Assembly: GCF_000379965.1 (NCBI RefSeq)
Contig: NZ_KB904328.1
Coordinates: 372,001 to 436,000, forward strand
DNA length: 64,000 nt
Direction: 5' to 3'
DNA from: Hoylesella nanceiensis DSM 19126 = JCM 15639
Lineage (GTDB): Bacteria; Bacteroidota; Bacteroidia; Bacteroidales; Bacteroidaceae
Shown here: piece by piece, positions 35,051-43,276 of the stretch
Layout: every line of letters starts with the position of its first letter
Position numbering within the stretch: the stretch's first letter is position 1
Program-made: the position numbers and the translations under genes
Notes under the pieces: model-generated
Database searches by the model: none
What the model saw: only the letters and a program-made list of their open reading frames with translations
What the model was told of the DNA's origin: nothing

Positions 35051-35428
35051 TTAAAAGGGGCGTTTAGAGGTGAAGGGCTTAGTGTTTTTGCCTTTCAACG
35101 GACTCTCGATAAAGTAGCGCACCTCGTATGTTCCATACTCTGTTTTGTAGTGTTTGCCATTGAGATAGAGCTGAACGGTGATCACCGCCTTTGGATTTGC
35201 GCAATAAATAATGCCTCCAAAGGTGTCGTCGGTGGTTCTGTCGGCAAATTCAAATCGGTTTTTTGTGGTGAAATCGGCACGATGCGCCATCTGAACAATA
35301 AAGTCTTGGTCTGGCGTGTCGCATGTAACCACCATACGATATTCGTATTCTATTGGCTCATCTTTATCGCATGCAGTGAAAAAGAGGATACCACTTAATA
35401 GCAATAGGAGTGTAAAAAATTTCTTCAT
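35051..35428 (-). CDS. Small hypothetical lipoprotein
   Basis: 125 residues. Signal MKKFFTLLLLLSGILFFTAC with the lipobox Cys at residue 20, then DKDEP, an acidic start seen in surface-exported lipoproteins. The mature part is a small beta-rich domain (YRMVVTCDTPDQDFIVQMAH, VITVQLYLNGKHYKTEYG) without a family I can name. A minus-strand TATCTTTG lies 53 bases upstream, so it is a single-gene unit. Confidence 0.78.
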   Translation of the reverse strand: MKKFFTLLLLLSGILFFTACDKDEPIEYEYRMVVTCDTPDQDFIVQMAHRADFTTKNRFEFADRTTDDTFGGIIYCANPKAVITVQLYLNGKHYKTEYGTYEVRYFIESPLKGKNTKPFTSKRPF

Positions 35429-35480
35429 TTCATTATTTAGATTAATCGAATTGTTTTCTTTCGTTAGTCTTAACGATGTG

Positions 35481-35488
35481 CAAAGATA
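35481..35488 (-). promoter_or_regulatory. -7 element TATCTTTG for the small lipoprotein
   Basis: Minus-strand TATCTTTGCAC, 53 bases before the start codon at 35428; a short inverted repeat TCGTTA/TAACGA (35461-35476) follows in the leader. Confidence 0.55.
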
Positions 35489-35547
35489 AATATTTTTTAG
35501 CTTAAATACACTATTTTTTCTTTTTTTACTCTCCTCGCTCTTCCTTT

Positions 35548-35770
35548 TTATCTTTTAATAGTCGCTGTTCCTTGCTTTCCAAACGCTTTATTATCAGCCA
35601 CTGGCAGGTCTTCGGGCATCGTTCCGCCAAGCTCTTCAATGGTTTTACGCACCTTTCCGATCTCGATCATATCGTGCATATCCACGAAATGATCCTCCAC
35701 CTTGTATTGACTATTGGCACAGGCTTCTTTCGCTTTTTTAATTACTTCCTCCTCCCCACCCCTCCATTCT
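35548..35770 (-). pseudogene. dinD: C-terminal fragment of DinD-like DNA-damage protein
   Basis: The minus frame ends with GKVRKTIEELGGTMPEDLPV, the very conserved C-terminal block of DinD (DNA-damage-inducible protein D, a RecA-modulating BRO-N type protein), followed by ADNKAFGKQGTATIKR and a stop. Upstream there is only about 50 residues of weakly related text before the frame enters a G-rich stretch and the terminator of another operon. The ~200 N-terminal residues with the BRO domain are absent, so this is a leftover. Confidence 0.6.
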
Positions 35771-35785
35771 CTTCCATAAGACAAC

Positions 35786-35815
35786 AAAAAAGGCACCGAG
35801 AGTTATCTCAGTGCC
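35786..35815 (-). terminator. Intrinsic terminator of the HU operon
   Basis: On the minus strand GGCACTGAG-ATAACT-CTCGGTGCC (one mismatch) is followed by TTTTTT. It lies 138 bases past the small membrane ORF. Confidence 0.8.
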
Positions 35816-35953
35816 GTTAATGAGTGGTGTACTCCGTTATTCCAATGTTAGCGTTCAGTGCCTTATTGCGCATCACCCTACAGCCATTTGCGCTACATTC
35901 AAAAGAGAGCAGTGGAGCATTCAAAAGAGAGCAGTGGTGCATTCCCTTGCCTC

Positions 35954-36106
35954 TTATGCTGCGTTCAGCTTGTCGTTAATACTAAAAAAGAGGATGAGCG
36001 AATAGACAACGCCGAACAAATAGATCATTGTGAAGCCAACGAAGCGGCGCAGCAGCATCCAGCAGTCGTGTAACAGTGTTCTCACTACAATTATTAGACT
36101 ATTCAT
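35954..36106 (-). CDS. 50-residue membrane ORF downstream of HU
   Basis: This short frame (ATG at 36104-36106, stop at 35954-35956) encodes MNSLIIVVRTLLHDCWMLLR, a basic turn and a hydrophobic helix FTMIYLFGVVYSLILFF, ending INDKLNAA. It starts 43 bases after the HU-like gene and before the shared terminator. Bacteroidales HU genes are often followed by very small membrane ORFs, so expression is plausible; function unknown. Confidence 0.5.
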   Translation of the reverse strand: MNSLIIVVRTLLHDCWMLLRRFVGFTMIYLFGVVYSLILFFSINDKLNAA

Positions 36107-36149
36107 AAACAAAAGTTTAGGGTTAAACAAAAACTACAATCTCTCCATT

Positions 36150-36620
36150 TTATTGTGCGTGTGAAGTGTCGCCAGAAGCAGTCTTACGGGTCTTTTTAGG
36201 CTTCTTCACATCGTATTTGGTAGCCTCCTTCACCGTCATACCTTGCAGTAAGAAACTGGTTCGTTTGCGGTTAGCGGTGGTATAGGTTGTTGGGTGGAAG
36301 AGCACCCTTGCGCCCACGATGTTCTTTTGAGGGTTAAAGTCGAGCGAAGTGTCGGCAGGCTTCGTTTTAAGTCCCACCTTAAAGCTTCCAAGACCGCCCA
36401 AGATCACCTTTTGAGAGTTTTGCAACTGCGCTCTCATCACGTCCACCAACTCGGCAATCACCGCAAGTATATCACTCTTTTTAAGTGTACAGTTAGCCTG
36501 CATGATGCTTGCAAGACCATCGATGTCGATCACACCAGTGTGAAGCGAACGAGCATACCACTTGCCTTTTGTTTTACTTTGTTTTCTGTTGTCTTGTGTT
36601 AAACGATAAACTACTGACAT
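36150..36620 (-). CDS. HU-like DNA-binding protein (Bacteroidales long form)
   Basis: 156 residues. The HU/IHF fold is at about residues 25-125: helices GLASIMQANCTLKKSDILAV and IAELVDVMRAQLQNSQKVIL, then the beta arm start GGLGSFKVGLKTKPADT. The tail after ~125 is basic and lysine-rich (KKPKKTRKTASG). Long HU-like proteins of this type are abundant in Bacteroidales and often sit by M15 peptidase or amidase genes and fimbrial genes. Role: nucleoid or local DNA bending. Full promoter upstream at 36774-36804; a small membrane ORF and a terminator follow. Confidence 0.85.
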   Translation of the reverse strand: MSVVYRLTQDNRKQSKTKGKWYARSLHTGVIDIDGLASIMQANCTLKKSDILAVIAELVDVMRAQLQNSQKVILGGLGSFKVGLKTKPADTSLDFNPQKNIVGARVLFHPTTYTTANRKRTSFLLQGMTVKEATKYDVKKPKKTRKTASGDTSHAQ

Positions 36621-36773
36621 AATTTGTTTCCTTTCTTGTTTTTTTGATTGTTATTACTGAATTAAAAAGCTGGCGAAAAAGCATTGAGAATGAAGTGTAA
36701 TAGTCGACATCTTACCCATCAAAAGCAGCGACTTTGCTCACCAACAGCAACCCTTTTGTTTTCGATTGCAATG

Positions 36774-36804
36774 CAAAGATAGAACAAAGGCAAAGGCGTT
36801 GCAA
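36774..36804 (-). promoter_or_regulatory. Bacteroidota promoter of the HU-like gene
   Basis: Minus-strand TTG at 36802-36804, 20 bases, then TATCTTTG at 36774-36781. The leader to 36620 is about 146 bases long. Confidence 0.7.
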
Positions 36805-36842
36805 GAAAGATGTGTGTAGTAAAGTGTATAGCACATAACAAA

Positions 36843-36888
36843 GAGACCCTCAAAGGTGTTTTGTTCACCTAAGAGAGTCTTTTAAAAG
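36843..36888 (-). terminator. Hairpin after the last minus-strand GH85 gene
   Basis: On the minus strand AGACTCTCTTAGGTG pairs with CACCTTTGAGGGTCT (small internal loops), loop AACAAAA, then CTTTGTT. It lies about 55 bases past the stop at 36944. Confidence 0.6.
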
Positions 36889-36943
36889 AGGTGCAGAAGG
36901 CTCTTCAACTGACTTCTGCGAAAGAGTATAAGGGGGAGATGAC

Positions 36944-39900
36944 TTATCGAATAATCATTTTTTGAGTTTCGATCACGCCATTGTTTTCAATCTTGATGAG
37001 GTAGGTACCCTTTGCAAACGATTTGGTGCTGACGTTTGTTGGACGGCTGATGTGACGCACAAGAACGCCGTCGAGGGTGTAGATCCAAAGGTTTTGAACA
37101 TTGTTCAACACAATGGTTTGGTTGTTGAGCTGAGCCGATGGCTTAGCTGTTTCTACCAAGTTGATGCCCGTTTGAGCGTTCAATCCTTCTGGTTCGCTGG
37201 CTGTTCCCTCGTCCCAAGTGTCGGCACCCGCTTTTCTTGAGGTATTTGTACCTGTAATTTCCACTCCGAAGTCGATAGCAAAGCCCTTGTTAAACTTACC
37301 TGTTGGTTGCAAAGCACCTTCGAACCACGCATCAGAGAACACGATACGAATACGGCTCATGCCCACTTTTGCATCATCAGGAACCTTTATTTTGAAAGCA
37401 TAAAGACCTTGAACATTTTCCATTGTAGCCGATTTTTTTCTACCAATAGTGAACAAACACTCACCATATTGTGAATTAAGATCTAAGTATTCAGGATTGA
37501 ATACTCCGTCACCATCAAGGTCAATCCAACCACGTCCAATGCAATAACGAAGGTCGTCGTGGCTTCCTTCTACGTCATCACTTGCTTGGTGTCCTTTAAA
37601 GTGAATGGTGAATTCTTGTCCTTGACGCACCTTAATCACCTTAGACGACATATCTACATAGTTGGTAGCAGGGCGACTGCCATTGTCGTTATATTGAACA
37701 TCTACCAATGCACCTGTTGTACTGAAGTTATCCAAATATCTTAATTGGCGTGCTGTTGCTGCACCAGCTGCGCTAACATCGAGCTCAGGAGTTCCATAAA
37801 TGTTGGTGTTGGCAGCAGGCAAAGTGTTATAATCGCCACGTTGTATAGCCTTCCACACCACAGGCGAATAGGTTTTAAGGTCGGTAGAAGCAGAGCGAAC
37901 GCCAATATAAGGCTGATTGTCTTGCTCACCCACTTGAATATCACCCACATAAGTTGCCCATTGTTTGGTGCGAGCAATCTCTGTTACAGCACCCTCTTCG
38001 CCGTTCTTATACAGAATTTCGAAGTGATGAATATTCTCTTTGTCGTTGTGTTGAAGCTCATTGCCAGCACCACATTCCACGTTCCATGTAGCCTTTACCG
38101 ATAAAGAAGTTTTCTTTTCTTCCTTCACCTGAATGGTTAAGTCTTTTGGAGCAGAGGGTTTCGCAGTGAAGTTGTCGCTCAATTCGAGTTTACCCACAAG
38201 CATGTTAAAGTCCGAATTGGTGTTTTTCACACGCAAGCCAATACGGTCTATCACGTCAGAAGAAGTTAAATCGCTCAACGCAATCTCTTTTTCTTCCCAG
38301 TTTGTGCCCGCTGGATTACTCACAAGATATTCTTTCCATTGTTGCGAATTCTTAAGGCGTACGATGAGATAGAGCTGAGATGTGTTCATAGCCTCTTTGC
38401 CGTTCTTCACCGCAAGCTTAGCAACAATGTTGCCACCATTGCCCTCGAGCAAGGTTTTATATAAAATAAGGTCGGCATTTCCGTCTGTTTTGGTGCCCTT
38501 AACCTGCAAGCACGAACCGCCCATATAAGCGTCGGTGTTGGTGAATTGTGCATCGATGGCGTTGCTTACGTTGGTTGTTTCTGAGCGATAAACGAGCCAA
38601 CGATAGGTTGGAACGAGGTCTTGATTCGACATGTTATACCACGATCCTGCTGTTTTCTTGCCTTTATAAACATAGCGTTCGCCATTTCCTATGTTGAAGA
38701 AGGTAGAGAATGGCAATTTACCTTGTATGGTAGACTGCTCGGGAATCCATGTAGCCATACCCGCAAAGTTGTGCAATGCAGGGTTGCCTCCTTGCGCTTC
38801 AAGACTGTTTCCTACGTTCACCACATTAGGACGGTTTGCTGGATTGCGATAACCACCAGAGAAAGCACGTTCTAAAAGCATTTGATAGTTGGTCATAAGC
38901 TGTTGTGGGCTGTTGCCTTTGTTATACGACCAAAATCTACTTTGATCGTGTTCGCCCCACAAAGCAATACCACTTTCGTGGTGATATTGGTCTTTATCAA
39001 GGTCATTCCAGTTCTTATCCATGCCTACAATCCAACCACCCATATACAATCCTTTAGTGGTTTGTAGAGCGTTCTTTGCGTTTCTGTAGCTTGCATTCAT
39101 ATCTCTTGCAAAACCATTTCCGTCGTAATTCAACATCACTTCGGCTGTTCTTTTTCCATTATAGCCAAAGAGTGCATCTGTATAAAAGCTGGAAAGAATG
39201 TTGCTCATCGTGTAAATCACGATATGAAAGTTATTGAAATTTTCTTCTTTAGCTATCTCGTAAAGACGTTTGTGGAAGGCCATTACATTTCGATTATCGA
39301 AACCTGAGGTTTCCCAGTTGTAGTTAATTCCGTCCATTCCGAGGAATCTTAGCAAGTTAATAAGGGGACGAGCATATTTAAATTCGTCATTAGCATTGCG
39401 CTCTGCAATGAACTCCATCCATTGTCTTGCACCGTTTCCACGACCTCCTGTGGTGTCGAAAAACTTCATACCGCTCATGATGTCGGTTCCGTTTTGGTGC
39501 GCAGCATCTACCCAAGAGCCTGGTGCTTGAAACAAAGTGTGGTTCCAAGAGCCGAAAAGAGTGGTGTAGTTCCACATCGAGAAGTTGTCGTTAACAAAGT
39601 CTTTCGATGGATAACCGCCAATCATTTTGCCCGCTCCCGAAGGCAGGTTGAGGAACAATTCACGTTCTGCATAGGTGTTACCAACAAGGCGATCGGCATT
39701 GTCGATGGTGTTTCTTTTAGCCACATGCGAGCGAACGAACTCTATTTCTTCGTAGAGTCCTTTAGCTTTTAATTCGTCGATAGTGGGATATTTACGGCCT
39801 TGAGCGTCGAGCTCGGCAAAGAATTTAAGTAGTTCTAAATCGTTAAACTTAGAGAAGTCGTAAATAGTAGTTGATGTTGATTCGAGCGAGGTCTGCGCCA

Positions 39901-39970
39901 AAGAAGGGGCAGCAGCACACAAGCTAAGTGCAAGCAACAAGGTCTTGCAATTGAATACTGGTTTTTTCAT
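36944..39970 (-). CDS. Secreted GH85-like endo-beta-N-acetylglucosaminidase (short type, copy 2)
   Basis: 1008 residues. Signal peptide to about residue 26 (PSLAQ). Residues ~90-450 form a GH85-like barrel: SMWNYTTLFGSWNHTLFQAP, DAAHQNGTDIMSGMKFF and the catalytic strand FLGMDGINYNWET with Asn218 and Glu220, the Asn-x-Glu pair used by GH85 enzymes for substrate-assisted cleavage of the GlcNAc-GlcNAc core of N-glycans. Then a jelly-roll (~480-610), an FnIII-like part (~610-720), a GEVED-type beta domain (~760-925; GWIDLDGDGVFNPE, IRIVFSDAWFEG) and a T9SS type A tail (VRHISRPTNVSTKSFAKGTY). Exported to the surface or medium. Last gene of the minus-strand glycan locus; a terminator precedes it. 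Confidence 0.82.
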   Translation of the reverse strand: MKKPVFNCKTLLLALSLCAAAPSLAQTSLESTSTTIYDFSKFNDLELLKFFAELDAQGRKYPTIDELKAKGLYEEIEFVRSHVAKRNTIDNADRLVGNTYAERELFLNLPSGAGKMIGGYPSKDFVNDNFSMWNYTTLFGSWNHTLFQAPGSWVDAAHQNGTDIMSGMKFFDTTGGRGNGARQWMEFIAERNANDEFKYARPLINLLRFLGMDGINYNWETSGFDNRNVMAFHKRLYEIAKEENFNNFHIVIYTMSNILSSFYTDALFGYNGKRTAEVMLNYDGNGFARDMNASYRNAKNALQTTKGLYMGGWIVGMDKNWNDLDKDQYHHESGIALWGEHDQSRFWSYNKGNSPQQLMTNYQMLLERAFSGGYRNPANRPNVVNVGNSLEAQGGNPALHNFAGMATWIPEQSTIQGKLPFSTFFNIGNGERYVYKGKKTAGSWYNMSNQDLVPTYRWLVYRSETTNVSNAIDAQFTNTDAYMGGSCLQVKGTKTDGNADLILYKTLLEGNGGNIVAKLAVKNGKEAMNTSQLYLIVRLKNSQQWKEYLVSNPAGTNWEEKEIALSDLTSSDVIDRIGLRVKNTNSDFNMLVGKLELSDNFTAKPSAPKDLTIQVKEEKKTSLSVKATWNVECGAGNELQHNDKENIHHFEILYKNGEEGAVTEIARTKQWATYVGDIQVGEQDNQPYIGVRSASTDLKTYSPVVWKAIQRGDYNTLPAANTNIYGTPELDVSAAGAATARQLRYLDNFSTTGALVDVQYNDNGSRPATNYVDMSSKVIKVRQGQEFTIHFKGHQASDDVEGSHDDLRYCIGRGWIDLDGDGVFNPEYLDLNSQYGECLFTIGRKKSATMENVQGLYAFKIKVPDDAKVGMSRIRIVFSDAWFEGALQPTGKFNKGFAIDFGVEITGTNTSRKAGADTWDEGTASEPEGLNAQTGINLVETAKPSAQLNNQTIVLNNVQNLWIYTLDGVLVRHISRPTNVSTKSFAKGTYLIKIENNGVIETQKMIIR

Positions 39971-40005
39971 TTTGTTTTATCTAAAGGTTTATGTTTTTGT
40001 TAGTA

Positions 40006-40039
40006 AGAAAAAAGGATGCACCAACGATGTGGCGCACCC
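40006..40039 (-). terminator. Terminator/attenuator between the two minus GH85 genes
   Basis: Minus strand: a 10-bp stem (GGGTGCGCCA with TGGTGCATCC, two G-T pairs), loop CATCGT, then TTTTTT. It sits between the stop at 40156 and the next start at 39970. Confidence 0.8.
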
Positions 40040-40155
40040 TTCTCTTGTTAAAATTTAATAGAACATGTTGTTTATCTTCTATTAATTTTTAGTGAATTTG
40101 GCGAAGTGTTATAAATTACTTTGTAGTTTGTTTCGCCAGTTCAATTACAAAAGTT

Positions 40156-43100
40156 TTACTTGATTACCACTTTTTGAGTACGAATAACGTTGTTGTTCAA
40201 CATCTTCACAAGGTAGATTCCCTTTGGTAGAGATTTTATTTCGTATTGTTGAGGATTGTCTAAAACTTTAACTAAAGAACCATCTACACCAAAGATCCAT
40301 GCTTTTTCTACGTTAGAGAACTTCAAGTCTTTGCTTGTTTGAACAAGTGCTGAAGCCTCACCAGCGAATGAAGTGATTGATGTGCTTGCAGAAAGTCCTT
40401 CTGGTTGTTCTGCCTTACCTTCGTCACGTGAAGACTTAGGAGTTGGTCTTTCTTGGTTAGTTCCAGTGATTTCTACACCGAAGTCGATAGCAAATCCCTT
40501 ATTAAACTTACCTGTTGGAAGTAGAGAACCAGCGAACCAAGCATCTGAGAACACAATTCTCATACGAGTTTTACCAAGCTTAGCGTCTGCAGGAATAGTG
40601 AATTCGTAGCTTTGAGGAGATTGAACTTGTGCGTAAGTTCCTTTGCGAACTTGACCTAAGAAGAACAATTGTTCACCATTTGCAGGGTCTTGTTTGATGT
40701 CAACTGGAGTGAAGACGTGGTCACCATTCAAGTCGATCCAACCCTTACCCATACACCAACGAAGGTCGTCGTGGTTGCCATCAATATGGTCTTGTGCTTC
40801 ATAACCCTTGAATTTCAATGTAACCTTTGTACCTTGAGCAACCTTTAACACTTGGTTTGTTGCGTCAACATAGTTGGTTCCGCCTTGTGGACCTGTAGCT
40901 CTATAATTGATGTTTTGGTCTCCACCGATTGTTTCGAAGGTTTCGATGTAACGTACTTTTTGTGCAATTTTATAACCATCAGCGGCCATATCCAATTCAG
41001 GTTCTCCATAAGGATTATCCTTTTTCTCAGGAAGAGAAGCGTAAGTAGAACGTGGAATTTCTTTCCATTCTACTGGAGAGTAGGTCTTTAAGTCTTTAGA
41101 AACTGAACGAACACCGATGAATGGTTTATCTGATTCTTTCAACTCGATGTCGCCAATGTATGTAGCCCATTGTGATGTACGACCGATTTCTGTAACATCA
41201 CCATTCTCACCATTCTTATAAAGCACTTCGAAGTGGTCTACATTAGCATCGTCGTTGTAAACAACTGTTTCTTCAGTAGCTGAATTTAAAGCCCAAGTTG
41301 CTTTCACAGAAAGAGAAGATTTGTTTTCTTCTTTCACTTGGATTGTAAGATCTTTCACACCTTGTGGAGTAGCTGTGAAGTCGTCTACGATAGCCAATTT
41401 ACCAACAAGAAGCTTGTATTGTTCGTCAACATTCTTCACACGAAGACCGATACGATCGATAACGTCTGTTGAATTTAAGCCTGTTAGAGCAATTGTGTGC
41501 TCTTTCCATGTCTTATCTGTTGTACCATCAACTGCAAACTCTTTCCATTCTCCGCTGTTCTTTAGGCGAACGATGAGCGCAAGTTTAGAGTCTGCTGGTG
41601 TGTCTTTACCTGTTTTGATAGCCACTTGTGCTTTGATTGCACCGCTTGTACCTGTAAGATTGGTTTTGTAAAGAACGATATCTGTTAATGGAGCTGTTCC
41701 TTTACCTGTTAGTTTCAAGCAAGAACCACCTGTGTAAGAATCTTCATAAGTAAACTCAGGTTGTACTTTAGAACTTACGTTTGTTGTGTTTCCGTCGTAA
41801 ACCAACCAACGATAAGTTGGCACGATGTCTTGGTTAGACATATTATACCATGAACCTGCGGTTTTTTTTCCTTTGTATGTGTAAACCTCTCCTGCACCTG
41901 TATTGAAGTATGTGCTGAATGGAAGAGTTCCATTAATTGCTGAACGCTCAGGAATCCATGAAGCTAAACCAGGGAAAGTTGATAATGGAGCAACACCATT
42001 AGACCATTCCCAGTTGTGTCCTGCGTTTCTAATTTCAGGACGATCTGCTGGGTTTCTGTATCCACCTGAGAAGCCTCTTTCCAACAACATTTGGTAGTTG
42101 CTCATGCGTTCTTGTGCACTTCCACCTGTGTTATATGACCAGAAACGGCTTTGACCGTGTTCACCCCAAAGACAAACACCGCACTCTTCTGCACCTGAAG
42201 CATTAAGACGAGTCCAGCTTCTGTTCATTGTTACAATCCAAACACCTGCATACAAGCCCTTAGCTGTACCCAAAGAACGTTTAGCTTGTTGAACTGATGA
42301 AGCCATAGAAGGAGTGAAATCGTCTGCAGAATAGTTCAACATCAAGTCACTTGTCTTTACATTATTCTTACCAAACAATGCTTCTGTATTATAAGATGAC
42401 AAGCTTGAATGTGATGTATAGATTGCTATATGGAAATTTTTAAAGTTTTCTGCTGCTGCAATTTTATATAATTCTTGGTGGAATTTTACTACTTCGCTAT
42501 CATCATAACCTCTTGCTTCGAAGTTATAGTTGATACCATCCATTCCTAAGAATTGCAAAATACGAATAAGTGGACGAGCATATTTAAATGTGCCATCAGC
42601 ATTCTTTTGCTTAATAAATTCTACCCAACCTGTTGCATAGCCACCTCTTCCACCTGTTGTGTCGAAGAATTTAATACCACTCATAATGTCGGTACCATTC
42701 TTGTGAGCTGCGTCTGCCCATGAACCTGGTGCTTGGAACAAGCCATGATTCCATGAACCGAAGAGGTTTGTGTAGTTCCACATAGAATAGTTATCGCTTG
42801 CGAAGTCTTTTGAAGGATAACCACCAATTGTTGAACCTGCACCTGCTGGGATGTTCATAAATAGATCTCTTTCTTGATAAGTACCGCCAACAAGACGATC
42901 TTGACGATCAAGAATTTCACGTTTGCGAACGTGTGAGCGCACGAACTCTATTTCATCATAGATTCCTGCGTCGATAAGTTCTTGCTTAGTTGGGAACTTT
43001 CTACCTGCCTTTTCAGCCTTTTCAAAAAGTTCTAACAAGCTTTGATCTCCAAATTTAGAAAAATCGTAGATTGTAGTTGATGTGCTACCTGTATTGGTTT

Positions 43101-43176
43101 GAGCACTCATTGTGCTTGGAGCACCGCAAAGAAGTCCTGCAAGCAACAACATCTTCATTGTAGATTTCTTATTCAT
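40156..43176 (-). CDS. Secreted GH85-like endo-beta-N-acetylglucosaminidase (short type, copy 1)
   Basis: 1006 residues, a tandem paralogue of the gene downstream with the same domain order. Signal peptide to about residue 25 (TMSAQ), then the start STSTTIYDFSKFGDQ shared by both copies. The catalytic strand FLGMDGINYNFEARG gives Asn218 and Glu220 at exactly the same positions. A jelly-roll, FnIII-like and GEVED-type domain (GWIDLNGDHVFTP, MRIVFSDAWFAGS) follow and the chain ends with a T9SS type A tail (EIKSLPKGIYLVKMLNNN). It stands between susD and the other copy, with intrinsic terminators on both sides, so its dose can be set separately. The two copies differ in many surface residues, suggesting different glycan preference. 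Confidence 0.82.
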   Translation of the reverse strand: MNKKSTMKMLLLAGLLCGAPSTMSAQTNTGSTSTTIYDFSKFGDQSLLELFEKAEKAGRKFPTKQELIDAGIYDEIEFVRSHVRKREILDRQDRLVGGTYQERDLFMNIPAGAGSTIGGYPSKDFASDNYSMWNYTNLFGSWNHGLFQAPGSWADAAHKNGTDIMSGIKFFDTTGGRGGYATGWVEFIKQKNADGTFKYARPLIRILQFLGMDGINYNFEARGYDDSEVVKFHQELYKIAAAENFKNFHIAIYTSHSSLSSYNTEALFGKNNVKTSDLMLNYSADDFTPSMASSVQQAKRSLGTAKGLYAGVWIVTMNRSWTRLNASGAEECGVCLWGEHGQSRFWSYNTGGSAQERMSNYQMLLERGFSGGYRNPADRPEIRNAGHNWEWSNGVAPLSTFPGLASWIPERSAINGTLPFSTYFNTGAGEVYTYKGKKTAGSWYNMSNQDIVPTYRWLVYDGNTTNVSSKVQPEFTYEDSYTGGSCLKLTGKGTAPLTDIVLYKTNLTGTSGAIKAQVAIKTGKDTPADSKLALIVRLKNSGEWKEFAVDGTTDKTWKEHTIALTGLNSTDVIDRIGLRVKNVDEQYKLLVGKLAIVDDFTATPQGVKDLTIQVKEENKSSLSVKATWALNSATEETVVYNDDANVDHFEVLYKNGENGDVTEIGRTSQWATYIGDIELKESDKPFIGVRSVSKDLKTYSPVEWKEIPRSTYASLPEKKDNPYGEPELDMAADGYKIAQKVRYIETFETIGGDQNINYRATGPQGGTNYVDATNQVLKVAQGTKVTLKFKGYEAQDHIDGNHDDLRWCMGKGWIDLNGDHVFTPVDIKQDPANGEQLFFLGQVRKGTYAQVQSPQSYEFTIPADAKLGKTRMRIVFSDAWFAGSLLPTGKFNKGFAIDFGVEITGTNQERPTPKSSRDEGKAEQPEGLSASTSITSFAGEASALVQTSKDLKFSNVEKAWIFGVDGSLVKVLDNPQQYEIKSLPKGIYLVKMLNNNVIRTQKVVIK

Positions 43177-43228
43177 ACAAGAGTTGTTTTAAGTTTATTA
43201 AATAGTAAAAAATAATTTCTTGTTTAGT

Positions 43229-43266
43229 AAAAAAGTGGGGGCACTTGCCAAATGAAGTGTCCCCAC
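43229..43266 (-). terminator. Terminator/attenuator after susD
   Basis: Minus strand: 12-bp stem GTGGGGACACTT with AAGTGCCCCCAC (one weak pair), loop CATTTGGC, then TTTTTT, only 10 bases past the susD stop. No new promoter is visible before the following GH85 gene, so partial read-through is likely. Confidence 0.85.
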
Positions 43267-43276
43267 CTATTATATA

